From Monoraphidium neglectum (lineage: Eukaryota; Chlorophyta; Chlorophyceae; Sphaeropleales; Selenastraceae): 14,210 nucleotides of DNA. A model generated the notes under the pieces. That model saw only the letters and a program-made list of their open reading frames with translations, was not told the origin of the DNA and searched no databases. Positions 1-9,100 of the stretch are shown here, one piece after another. Position 1 is the stretch's first letter; each line of letters starts with the position of its first letter. Position numbers and translations under genes: made by a program. The stretch covers positions 1,754-15,963 of the forward strand of contig NW_014012363.1 of the NCBI RefSeq assembly GCF_000611645.1, given 5' to 3'.

Positions 1-1
1 G

Positions 2-178
2 CTGCCGCTTGTGGGGCGCGCGGGCGGCGGCGGGGGCTCGCCTGGCCCGACGCGGCCGGGGGCGGCGGCAGGGCGTGAGGCGCTCTCGGTGGAGGACGAC
101 GGGCGGAGATCGGCCCCTCTGAGCCCGGGGGGCGCGGCTTTGGCCAAGGTGTTTGGCGATCCTCTAGGGCTGCTGTGA
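2..178 (+). CDS. C-terminal fragment of an unidentified protein, cut by left edge
   Basis: Reading frame 2 is open from the left edge to TGA at 176-178 and gives 58 residues. It is the longest of the three forward frames here; the others stop at 76-78 and at about 118-120. The residues are Gly/Pro/Ala-rich at first, then a more ordinary stretch containing REALSVEDDGRRSAPLSPGG, and it ends in VFGDPLGLL. Local GC is very high, as in the other exons of this window, and drops after the stop. A TGTAA motif lies 189 nt downstream, a reasonable 3' UTR length for a chlorophyte gene. No domain is recognisable, so no function is proposed. It could also be a chance open frame in GC-rich DNA or include part of an intron. 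The upstream exon structure is outside the window. Confidence 0.45.
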   Translation: MPLVGRAGGGGGSPGPTRPGAAAGREALSVEDDGRRSAPLSPGGAALAKVFGDPLGLL

Positions 179-366
179 TCACAAAGTGCCACTCAGGGGT
201 GGCGCGGCGCCCTTTACACCAAACTCTGAATCACCTGTGGCGCGGGCTTGTCGCAGGCTTATTCAGCCTGCCCCTTTGTGCATTCGCAGGGGCCGCTTGA
301 TTGCAGCTGCGCCGGTTGCCTCAGATGATCATGGCGGGCAGCTGCGCAACAGTGTGGGCCCTGTCG

Positions 367-371
367 TGTAA
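367..371 (+). terminator. Candidate TGTAA polyadenylation signal for the left-edge gene
   Basis: TGTAA is the usual polyadenylation motif of volvocine and related chlorophyte algae. This copy lies 189 nt after the TGA that closes the left-edge reading frame. The motif is only five bases long, so position is the main argument. Confidence 0.4.
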
Positions 372-641
372 CAAGCGACGGTTTCCCGCCGCGACGGGGC
401 GCTTGTTGGTCGGCGCGGGCGGGCCGACGCCTGCCCAAGGGCCAATTGCAGGGGTTTTGACGCTCATTGACAGCACAGGGGTCCACGCCTTCGGCAGGAC
501 GCAACAGGTCTAATGCCTGGCACACTGAGTTCGGGTGGGGTGTCTGGAACGGGAAGGGGAGATTGTGCCTGTACTCGTGGTTCTCCTGTGGGTGCACCAA
601 GGCAGCAGGAGCGGCTGCAGCAGCAGAGGCTGGGACAGGTG

Positions 642-664
642 GTGTGTGTGTGTGGGGGGGGGGG
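642..664. repeat. (GT)n microsatellite followed by poly-G run
   Basis: About six GT units are followed by about twelve consecutive G residues. This simple sequence is likely to vary in length and to be prone to sequencing error. Confidence 0.85.
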
Positions 665-1134
665 AGCAGGCGAACTGGCTGCCCGTGCCACCCCTGCCCC
701 CCCTGCCCGTTGCACCTGTTGCGATGGACGTGTCGCTGTCTGCGGTGGACGGCCACAGCCCCCCGCCATGCGTTCCCTGAACTGCCAGTGTGGTCAACTG
801 ATGCAGGACTCACGAACAACCACAACAACAACCGAAAATCAACAACACCAGCAGCACCAGCACCATGTCAAAACACACAGGCCCGGAAAGCTCTTGCTGT
901 GCCTCTCCTGCCAATCCAGGATTCATGCGCCAGATACTTTGGGTTGGGCGGCGCGACACGGGTCCTGAAGGAGTGACCATGAAAAATCCATTTCATCCAA
1001 TGTGTTCTGCCGGTACCTCACTGCACGTTCTGCGTGGCCCTTCCACCTCGAGCAGAGGCAGCTTCCGACGCACGTTCAGTGCCAGCCTCCGTACTTGAAG
1101 AGGGGGCCCCTCGCTTGCCTCAGTCGTGTTTTCG

Positions 1135-1148
1135 TGTGGTATACCACA
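1135..1148. promoter_or_regulatory. Perfect 14-bp palindrome upstream of SnoaL-like gene
   Basis: The sequence TGTGGTATACCACA equals its own reverse complement. It ends 145 bp before the chosen ATG of the SnoaL-like gene. A dimeric regulator site is one reading. No second copy was noticed in the window, and a palindrome of this size may occur by chance. Confidence 0.3.
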
Positions 1149-1293
1149 TGATGGCTCCTGCTCTACTATCTGCTCGCAGCAGCCTACCTTGACGCTTTGC
1201 TTGGTGTTGGCCAAGCCAGCTCGGTTTGCCGCGTCTCCCTGGAAGCAGCCAGTAGGCTTGTCATTACTTAGCTTGTTTTTAGATTACTTCGAG

Positions 1294-2388
1294 ATGCTGG
1301 CGCGCGTTGGGCTTGTCGCCCCGAGTTGCTGTGCTGCCCCCACGGCGAGCACCAAGCTTTGGTGCCGGGCGCCCGTTTCGGGATCACGTGTAGCGCGTCA
1401 CATCTGCAAGGCGTTGGACTACCGCGCCGCGGAGACGCTGCTGTCTGATCGCGCCAAGGCGGTGGAGGTGAGCGTCGGGATTTGAGACAGGGCGGCCTCG
1501 CTGCTTGCGTAGCCGTGATGTTGTTCGCAACCATTGTCTCGTCTTTGGCGCGCGGTTAAAGGTCCTGCAGATTCGCCCCTGTGCATCGAAGCGTGCGCAG
1601 CGCGGCTGTGCACTCGGGCGCTGCCTGCGCAATGTGTTTCCACGCATGCGCCACCGCCCAGACGACCCGCGGGCATTCATGGCGTCCATGTCCCTCCCGG
1701 TTTGATATCCCTGACAATTGCACGCATTTTATTGCACATCCCTTCCCAGCTCTTCTACACTGAGGTTTGGGCGCACAACACTGTGGAGCTTTTGGACTGC
1801 CTCTGCAACGGCTCCGTCACGTACAGCGACGCACGCGGCGGCGGCAGCGACGTTTTTGGCCGTGCGGGCCTGGCCGAGATGATTGGCGACTGCTGCGCCA
1901 GCCACCCGCTACTGCACATCGAAGTGGTAGGTGACCTGGCGCGAGGTGTCCCACACATGATCGCTTGCCAGCATGCATGCGTGCATGCAGGCAAACGAGG
2001 CTGTGCAGTTGGTGCCATTCTCATGCAAATCCCCCCGCGGCCGCTGTTGGAAGACGCAATACGCGTGGGCAGGGTTGCCCACCCCATTGGTGCGCCGCGC
2101 GTGCAACAAGCACCACGCACGCCGTCTCCCTCGTCCCTCCAGGATGACATATCGCTCGACGCCACCGGCTCGAGCGCCACCTGCGAATGGCACGCGACCG
2201 CCGCGGACCTGCTGCCCAGCCGGTCAGGCGCCCCTCCCACTGGGCTGGTCTCCGAGGTGTGCGGCTGCGACCAGCTGACGTTCGGCCCCGACGGCCGCAT
2301 CCGCGCGATCCTCAGCTTCCGCGACCGCTTTGCTGAGGAGGAGGCTGTGGCAGAGGCGGAGGCGGAGACGGACGCAGACGACTACTAA
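1294..2388 (+). CDS. SnoaL/NTF2-like fold protein, probably organelle-targeted (3 exons)
   Basis: The model is join(1294-1467, 1750-1926, 2143-2388), 198 aa, all junctions phase 0. Donors are GTGAGC and GTAGGT; acceptors are TTCCCAG and a pyrimidine-rich CCCTCCAG. Residues 1 to about 35 hold Arg, Ala, Ser and Cys but no acidic residue, like a chloroplast or mitochondrial transit peptide. From about residue 45 the protein follows the SnoaL/NTF2 pattern. A helix (AVELFYTEVWAHNTVELLDC) comes first, then VTYSDARGGG, a second helix (VFGRAGLAEMI) and beta strands including HIEVDDISL, TCEWHAT and GLVSEVCGCDQLTF, ending in the typical GRIRAILSFRDRF. The tail is acidic (EEEAVAEAEAETDADDY). SnoaL-like proteins have a cone-shaped fold used for small-molecule binding or catalysis; the substrate here is unknown. 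The ATG at 1294 has G at -3 and opens the basic leader; ATG 1126 in the same frame is an alternative. No TGTAA was found within about 1.1 kb after the stop. Confidence 0.8.
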
Positions 2389-3550
2389 ATGTTGTGCGGC
2401 TCAGCCGCGGGCGGCCCTGTCGCTCCCAGCCCCTTAACTGGTCAGCCAGCCGACAGGCCTGGCTTGCACGCCTCCAACGGCCGTGTGCAGCTCGCACGCT
2501 TTGAGGCAGCTTTTGAGGAGCCCCGGAGCACTGCAAGGGCACAGGAGTGCCCATGTGCCACCGCAGCCCCTTCCATGTGCATCCGCCGGCGGCCGGCGCT
2601 GGCCCCCCTGCGGGCTGGCTGGGCTTACCAAACCATATGCCCACATGGCATGGGCCGTGCGCAAGGACGGCGTGGCCATAGCGGCTGGCCGGACACTGGT
2701 GGAGAGGGGGGCGTCACGCCTGTGAGGGCGTCGCATCGCGCCCCCCCAATGTCCCCACATGCCTGAGCCGGCTTGCGTGGCTGCGTCTCCCGTCGCCGGT
2801 CCCGTCGGCCGGCCCCACACACCTACACACAAGCACTTCGCCCCTGCTCCCTACGCCACATATTCGCCACCCGCACGACAACTCCAACCCAACACGTGTG
2901 CTTCCCCTGTATGAAGGCCGGGCGTTGGGCGGGCTCGCTCCCAGGCGTGCTTTCCTGCCGACCCGCCACCCCCGGCCTGTCAGCGATCGGCTGTGTTTTC
3001 ACGAGTGCGGTGTCGCCGCATGCCGTGTGACCTGCCTGTTAGTGGAACCGGCTTTGACGTTCGTGGCGCGTTTTGCCAGCTTGTCGCCTGGGCCTGCGTC
3101 AAAAACGTGCTCAGGCGACTCAATCCTCACCCAGCCTGCGCTGCCTTGCAGCGCGGGCATGGTGCTTTGTGCACGCCGCCCGCGCCGCCCAACTGCACTC
3201 CTTGCGCGTGAGGAGGGCATTTGGGCGGCACGCATGTGGCGTGTGTTTTGCCTAGAGCTTGTGCGCATCAGAAGCGCGCGAGCCCGTTGTGCCTGTTGTT
3301 TCATCTGGCGCCAGCCCTGTTTTTGCTGGGGGGCGCCGGTTTTGATCGCGCATCCAGTGTCGCCGCTTTCTGCGGGGGGGCCGCAGTCCACCTGGAGGGC
3401 GCGGCCCCCGCAATATCGGATAGCCTCCTGTTGGCACGTCCGTCTGGAGGGGAGGGATTAGGAGGGAACGGAGCTCCCAACTGCAACGGGAGGTTGAGGG
3501 CTGGAGTCTTAACACGCGCAACAACAACCCGGCTGGGGCCGGCATGGCGT
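2389..3550. other. 3' flank of SnoaL-like gene, no gene seen
   Basis: I find no conserved protein, RNA or repeat in this stretch. The longest forward frame (2898-3461) is Cys/Arg/Pro-rich with no recognisable domain and no splice-linked partner. The most likely content is the 3' UTR of the SnoaL-like gene plus spacer before the 3' end of the convergent gene. No TGTAA was found on the plus strand here, so the true cleavage site cannot be placed. Confidence 0.5.
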
Positions 3551-3551
3551 T

Positions 3552-3556
3552 TTACA
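3552..3556 (-). terminator. Candidate TGTAA polyadenylation signal for UPF0390-like gene
   Basis: TTACA on the plus strand reads TGTAA on the minus strand. It is the first such motif after the minus-strand stop at 4180 and implies a 3' UTR of about 620-640 nt. That is long but not unusual for green algae. Confidence 0.35.
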
Positions 3557-4179
3557 GCACCCGCCGATTGATTTGCCCTCGCGGCGTCTTGGATGTCATT
3601 AAGTTCCCTTGCACAGCTGATTGTGTTTGCACTCATAAGGGCGCCCCGGCTGTGGTCAGAGCTGCAACACCCGCCGCCCCTGCCTGCGGCGCTTCATTGC
3701 CCTGTCTCCTGCGCGCCTTTCTTAGTGCACATCCTGCTTTGCCCCAAGTCAAGTGAGCCTTCAGAGCCTTTTCTGCCCCGCTTTGTTCCTGTACGCTACC
3801 CCCCTCCCCCATTCTGGCTCGCCCTGTCCCTCGACGCCCAGTGCTGCTGCAACATGGCGGTGCTGGCTGCGTGCGGCTTAGCGTTCACGTGTGCTTGACC
3901 GTCATCGGTAATCTTGTCAATGCATCTGCGTCCCTGGTGCAATCATCCAACTGCACAACGCTGGCTTCTGCAGCTATGGAGTCGCGCAGCTTAAGGATTA
4001 AGCCATAAAAGGTGCTAACAGCAAGCGGAGTCGGTCGGGCTCGACCGCTATGCCGTACTGAGTGCAGGGATGCATGATCCACAAAATGGCACATCAAGTC
4101 GGGCATTGCAACACGACAACCTAGATTAAACACTCATGACAGGACAGAGTGTCCCAACACTGAAGGGGGCAGGCAGGGG
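3557..4179 (-). other. Probable 3' UTR of the UPF0390-like gene
   Basis: This 620-nt stretch between the stop codon and the candidate polyadenylation motif holds no recognised protein. It is less GC-rich than the exons, in keeping with a UTR. It could equally contain plus-strand intergenic DNA if the transcript ends earlier. Confidence 0.4.
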
Positions 4180-5231
4180 TCAGTCCTGCATTGCAGCCGC
4201 TCCGGCCCTCTTGGTCTCTTTGGCTTCCTTGGCGCGCTTTTTGGCGTCCGCTGGCGCCAGCACAGGCGGCGGCGCCTTGACCTGCGGCAGCGGACAGCGC
4301 GGCGGCAGTGCGTTTAGATCGCGACCGCCCGCACGGCGCATTGAGCAGCGCCGCCATCGGGGCATCTCCGCCCAACAGCAGAGGCATGCCCGACACCCGC
4401 GCTCTTGGTTGAATCTGCGTGTTGCGCAGCCGCGACCACCTACACCGCACCGCCCCTGCACGCGCTCTCGGCCCTTGAATCCCCTCAGGAGAGGCGCGCG
4501 CAAGCCGCACCGCTGCTCACCATCTTCATCTGGCCCCCCGCCTGCTCCGCCTTGGCGGCGAAATTTGACTCATTCTTCTTGTTGATCATCTTACTCAGCT
4601 CCTGTGAGGGCGGCGGCGCAGCGGCGGCTCAGGTGCTGCGTGCTTCGCCGTCGCCCACAAGCACCAAGACAGCAGCTTGTCGGCACTTGCAGCAACACGA
4701 GTGCCGCTGGTGAGTGCCGCTTGACTTCCACAAGGTGCTGCAGCGCGTGCGCGGCTCCCAACGGGAGATGCTTGGTCAACCTGCCCAGGGCAGGCGCGCC
4801 CACCTGCTGGTCCTTGTAGTCCCCCTGAAGCGCCGCCCTCTTCGGCTTGATTGCGAGCGAGCCTGCGCACGGCGGCGAGGAGCAAGGCGGACGCGCAGGG
4901 GGGTGCATTGAGCGCGCCACACTCAGCCCGTCAGGTGCGCAGTAAAGCCTGGCCACACTCTTCAAAAGATTTTGAGATTGCATGGGCCAAAATACAGGAC
5001 CATCACATGAAGCAGTGCGCAGGGGCAGTGCGGCGCATCAGCGTGACGCCGACGCGACGGCCGCTTGAGCTGCACATCGACGTCAGCACGTGAGGGCCAG
5101 ACTTGCTGGACCGCTCTACGACGAGAGATAATCAACTCACCCTTCTTTGTCTTGGGTGTTTTTCCATGGCGATTAGCCGCCTGCTTCTTCTCCAATTTCT
5201 TGTTCGCCTTGAGCAGCGGCTTTTGCGGCAT
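4180..5231 (-). CDS. Small basic protein, UPF0390/DUF2462-like (4 exons)
   Basis: The minus-strand model is exon 1 5231-5141, exon 2 4862-4804, exon 3 4601-4521, exon 4 4281-4180, giving 110 aa. Donors are GTGAGT, GTGGGC and GTGAGC; all acceptors end in CAG. Exon 1 ends after one base of a Gly codon that exon 2 completes, and the other junctions are phase 0. The N-terminus MPQKPLLKANKKLEKKQ leads into NRHGKTPKTKKG, IKPKRAALQGDYKDQQ, ELSKMINKKNE, AAKAEQAGGQMKMVK and a Lys/Ala tail. This order (basic N-terminus, I-K-P-K, a helix with MINKKNE, AAKA, hydrophobic residues before VK) resembles the roughly 100-aa UPF0390/DUF2462 family, which includes the human Leydig cell tumour 10 kDa protein homologue. 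Members are small, basic and of unclear role; the Lys content suggests RNA or nucleolar binding, which is inference. The family name comes from remembered patterns, but the exon model is well supported by phase and continuity. Confidence 0.8.
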
Positions 5232-5724
5232 GGCTGATGAATACTGTTTAGCTCTTTACATGCTTATGGTATGCAGATGCACTAGTGTGGACCTCTTGCG
5301 GGCCGCTGTGTAATATCAAACGATCTTGATGTTGCGGCAAGTGTGCTTACTGTACAAACCTTTACGAAGTTCTGCTGCGCAAGCGCAAGATGACTGAGCA
5401 ACCGCCTTGTAAGCTTAAAATGCACAGTCACTTGGTGAGCTGGTGACAAGTACAGTACTGCCTGCAGTGGTGTTTTGAAGCATGGGCGCCTGCAGAGTGC
5501 AGCAGTTGCAGTGCGGCACTATCGCGTTCCTATCAAGCCAGACAAAGACATGTGCAGGCGCCCAGCGTGGTAGTCGTCGTCCACCGTACCCCTCGTGGTG
5601 CAAGCCCAGCATCCCACCTACAGCACAGCCGATCAGTGCGCCTTGATTGCTGCTTCGTTAGCATTGGAGTCTGGCCACGGTGCGCCCTGAGCGGCCCTAG
5701 GTGCAGCTCAACGTCAGCCCGCAC

Positions 5725-5764
5725 GCATGAGGGTGCCAGTTCATGCATGAGGCTGCCAGTTGAT
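5725..5764. repeat. Two-copy 20-bp tandem repeat in divergent promoter
   Basis: GCATGAGGGTGCCAGTTCAT (5725-5744) is followed directly by a copy with two changes (5745-5764), and the first bases of a third copy follow (ATGC to 5766). Because it lies in the interval between two divergent genes, it may duplicate a protein-binding site. Confidence 0.8.
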
Positions 5765-5896
5765 GCTCCTCGCCGCAACCGGTTCAATGCAGCTGTTCCC
5801 AAGGCGCCTTTCACAACACATGGCCAATCATCACACAACACATCAACAAATACAATTTAACTGTCCTTTGCCCTCTGCTGTTGTGCTCCAGCTTTG

Positions 5897-5902
5897 TATA
5901 AA
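5897..5902 (+). promoter_or_regulatory. TATA-like box upstream of ARM gene
   Basis: TATAAA within TTTGTATAAACC lies about 275 bp before the proposed ATG at 6175. A transcript starting about 30 bp downstream would have a 5' leader of about 250 nt. The match is short and the assignment is positional only. Confidence 0.3.
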
Positions 5903-6174
5903 CCTGCGCACGTCTGCAGCGTGGTCTGCAGCAGCAACGAGGCAGGTGCGCTCGCCCCGCGTTTGAAAAGCGAAGCACATACCTGGGCTCGCTGCTCACC
6001 TCGTCCGAATTATTTAGCAATCCATACTGCCGATTGGATAGGTCACGGCGGCCCGAAGTGCTGTCAAGTCGAGCTGCAGGTGATCCCAGCGATGGATCTC
6101 GCACAAACCAAGTGATCGAGCAAAGGCAGAAGGTGCCGATCGCAGTTGGTTGACGAAGGTTGAGGAGCGAAAGG

Positions 6175-9100
6175 ATGGGCTGGCCCTGGGACAAGAAGCG
6201 GCAACGTGCAGCGCCAATCCACACGACCAACGTACTTTCGTTGTCCTCGGTGGTGAGCGCCGAACTCTGGGACGTTGCAATTTTCCTATCAACTGCTGAC
6301 GCTGCCACCGGAGTGGCATGCGCGCCAATCGGTTGCTGCCGCCGTCAACCACGCGGCCGCTTTCGCACGCAGCTGGCAGAGGGTGGCCCGCCCGTGCAGG
6401 AGCCGGAGCGTGATAGAAACCGGCTCTATTCACCACGGTCATGGTCTGGCAGGTAGGCAGCCGGTGCTACTGGCTGGTTTGGTTGGGCCACGCATTGTGC
6501 ACGGCGGGCCCGGCCCCGCGGCGCAAGGGCCTCAGGACCATGTGCCAAACGGCCGCATGTGTGCATTAGCGTGCACACACTTGCGCGCATGTGCTGGAGG
6601 GCAGCGGCGGAATCACCATGACACATGCATACTTGCACTTGCCAACTCATTCCGAAGCTTTGCGCTGCAACCACGCACGCGCAGGCCGTCCCTGTCTGCC
6701 GCCGCCCAAGGCGGCGCCGCCCACCCGCCGCAGCTGCCGCAATCCGCGTCCGAGGTGCGCACGCTGCGCGATGCGGTGTTCCGCCAGGAGGCTGCCGTAG
6801 CAGGGCTGCAGCGGCACGTGGTGGCGCTCGCGGACGCGATGCGGCAGATGCAGGACGGTGAGGGGGCCAACCAGCCCCACAACGCGGGACCGCGGGGTGC
6901 GGCTCGCAGCGGCCGCTGCGCACCCAGCAGCCGTCTAGGTCTCCTTTTGAAGGGCGCAAAATCAGCGCTTGTTTGCTGCACGCAGGACGTGCCTGTCGTG
7001 GCGCCCTGCAAAGTCGCGCATATCAGGGGATGCTGCATCCTGCGACCCGCCCCGAAACCCCTGTGCAACTGCTCTCCCGCAGAGTGGGACCAGGCCAGCA
7101 GGGCGATCTTTGCCCTGCAGCAGCAGCAGGAGCAGCAGCAGGAGGGGCAGGGGCAGGGCGACGGCGGCGGCGACGACACGGGGCGGCCGGGCGGGTTGGA
7201 CGACCAGCAGCGCTGGGGGGCGTGCGACCAGCCCGATCACCCAGATAACAGCGCCGCCGGCCATGCAGCAGGCCATACGCCTGGTTCCGGATTTGGGCAG
7301 CCCGGAGCCGCAGAGTGCAAGCTTGTAGACACGAAGGCAGAGACGGCAGCTACATGGGGGGACGTTGGCCGCGCTCTGGCCGTTGGTGCCGGTGGCGCCT
7401 CGGGCGCGAACGGGGTCGGGCCATCGGGAGGGGGGGCGGCGAGGGAGCTGGAGCGGTTTGCGTCGGGGTTCAGGAGCAGCGGCGCAGCGAGCAGGACACT
7501 CAGAGACCAGGGAGACAGGTGGGCGGGCGGCTGGCGCAGGTCGGGGGCGGGCCGGCATCATACGCAGGCAGCAAGCTAGGTCGTCCCATGTTCAGACGCG
7601 CAGACCGTTGCAATGGAGTGCACATGCGTGTGCATGTGCATGCTTGTGCATGTGCATGCTGGCAGCGCGTACGCGTGCTCAGCATCCCGTTAAGACGCCC
7701 CCAGCTTCATAGCCACCCTACCACCAGCCGCTCCAACTGCAACCACATCGCAATACTTGCATCGTCGCGCAGGGACGATTGCGCCAGCACCCATAGCTTT
7801 GCTACCACGCATTCGCTGGGCTCTACCCAGTATTCAGCGCCTGTGCTGCTCACGGACATCCCGGCCGTCGGCCGTGGCGTGGCGCGGGTTGGTGGCGGCG
7901 GCGGCGCCGCGTCCCGCGTGCCGCGCCTTTTCGCCGGCCCTGTCCACGGTGACAACAACGGCGCCGCCGCAGCGGCGGGCGGCCTGGCAGAGGCGGGCGG
8001 CGGCGGGTGCGAGGTGCAGGAGGAGTGCTCGAAGGAGCAGCTGGAGGAGCTGATGCGGCAGCTGCGGGGCAGCTGCCCCACCGGCAGCGGCGCTACGGCG
8101 GCCGGCCGCGCGCAGGCCGGGACGGCGGCGGCCGTGGCAGCGGCTGGTGTGGAGCCGGATGGCGTCGCAGCGGAGCTTGACCGGCGGCGGGCGGCGGTGG
8201 TGACGCTGGCGCTGCATGCGGAAAGGGACGCAGAGCTGCGGGCGGCGCTGGTGGCGGCGGGTCTCCTGGAGGAGGTCGCAGCCATGCTGGAGGTGGGCGG
8301 GGGATGCTGTCTGACGCCCAGAGCGCTGCCTGTAGGGGAAGAGGGCGCAGCCGCGATTTCCTGCTTGCTGGCTGCGCTGGCTGGCTGTTGACGGGTCATG
8401 TGGGAGGTGTATGCGAGTCGGGACATGATGAGCCCATGCCCGGTGGCGGCTGGGGGCAGTGTGGTTACATGGCCAACGGAGGGGGACCGCCACTGCTCGT
8501 CGCACCGGTCGCCCAGCGCACGCGCACTGAACAGCCCGAGGGGCCGCTTGCAGCTGCCACGGACACGCGCAGGGCGCAGACGCCTCGTCCGCCTGTGCGC
8601 CCCACCCGCGCGCGCCCCGCGCGCCGCGCGACAGGGTGCGGACCCGCGCTGCACGTGGGCGGCGGCGCACCTGGCGTGGTACATATCCCGGTCAGACGAG
8701 CTGCGAGAAGACCTCGGCTGCGGCCGCGTGCTGGCCGCGCTGGTGGCGCTGCTGGGCGCGCCCGACCCCGCGGCCGCGCGCGCGGCGGCGCTGGCGCTGA
8801 ACAACCTCGCGCTCGGCGCGGAGTGCAGGTGGGGCGCGAGGAGGGGGCCGACGTCGCGCGCATGTGCGGTGCGACGACCAGTGCCAAACGCAAGCGTGCA
8901 GGCATCGGGCTTGCTGCAGGCCGCAGCCAGCGCTACTTGGCTTTGACGTGCGCCGAGCCTTGTCGCGCCTGAGGCGCCTAGGGGCCGGCCCTGATCCGGG
9001 GGACCCGGTCGCGAGACCCCCGCCCGGGCGCCCCCTCCACCCCGGCAGGCAGCGCATGGCCGACGCGGGCGCCGTCACCGCGCTCATCGACATGGTGCGG

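Larger units (their letters stand above)
372..1293. other. Intergenic / upstream region with low-complexity tracts, no gene seen
   Basis: I see no conserved protein in any frame. Several open frames exist on both strands, as expected in GC-rich DNA, but they are mutually overlapping and low in complexity. The region holds a (GT)n tract running into a run of about twelve G (642-664), a CAA/CAG/CAC-rich stretch (about 814-865) and a perfect 14-bp palindrome at 1135-1148. It probably includes the promoter and 5' UTR of the SnoaL-like gene starting at 1294. An additional unrecognised 5' exon cannot be excluded. Confidence 0.5.
5232..6174. promoter_or_regulatory. Divergent promoter interval between UPF0390-like and ARM genes
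   Basis: This stretch separates the minus-strand start at 5231 from the proposed plus-strand start at 6175. It is more AT-rich than the flanking exons and has no recognised protein. It contains TATAAA at 5897-5902 and a 20-bp tandem duplication at 5725-5764. It should contain the promoters and 5' UTRs of both genes. A further 5' exon of the ARM gene may lie here, because the start of that gene is not firmly fixed. Confidence 0.5.

Noticed and set aside
259..831. Minus-strand 190-aa open frame
   Set aside because: It is His/Pro/Arg-rich with a poly-Pro-His stretch that is the complement of the GT/G tract, has no recognisable domain, and overlaps equally long frames on both strands. GC-rich DNA gives many such frames.
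2898..3461. Plus-strand 187-aa open frame in the SnoaL-like 3' flank
   Set aside because: The composition is Cys/Arg/Pro-rich with no domain pattern, and no splice partner restores a sensible protein. A 3' UTR is the simpler reading.
5811..6308. Minus-strand 165-aa open frame in the divergent promoter
   Set aside because: No family resemblance, and it overlaps the ARM 5' region on the other strand. Nothing in splice signals or composition supports it.
6275..7579. Single 434-aa exon covering the ARM N-terminus
   Set aside because: It reads through a good GTGAGG...CCCGCAG intron and past the GTGGGC donor at 7519, and its upstream part is low-complexity. The spliced model joins to the ARM exons in phase.
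7707..8804. Minus-strand 365-aa open frame
   Set aside because: It is the antisense of ARM exons 4-5 and the intron between them. It is Ser/Ala/Arg/Pro-rich, which is the usual mirror of GC-rich coding sequence.
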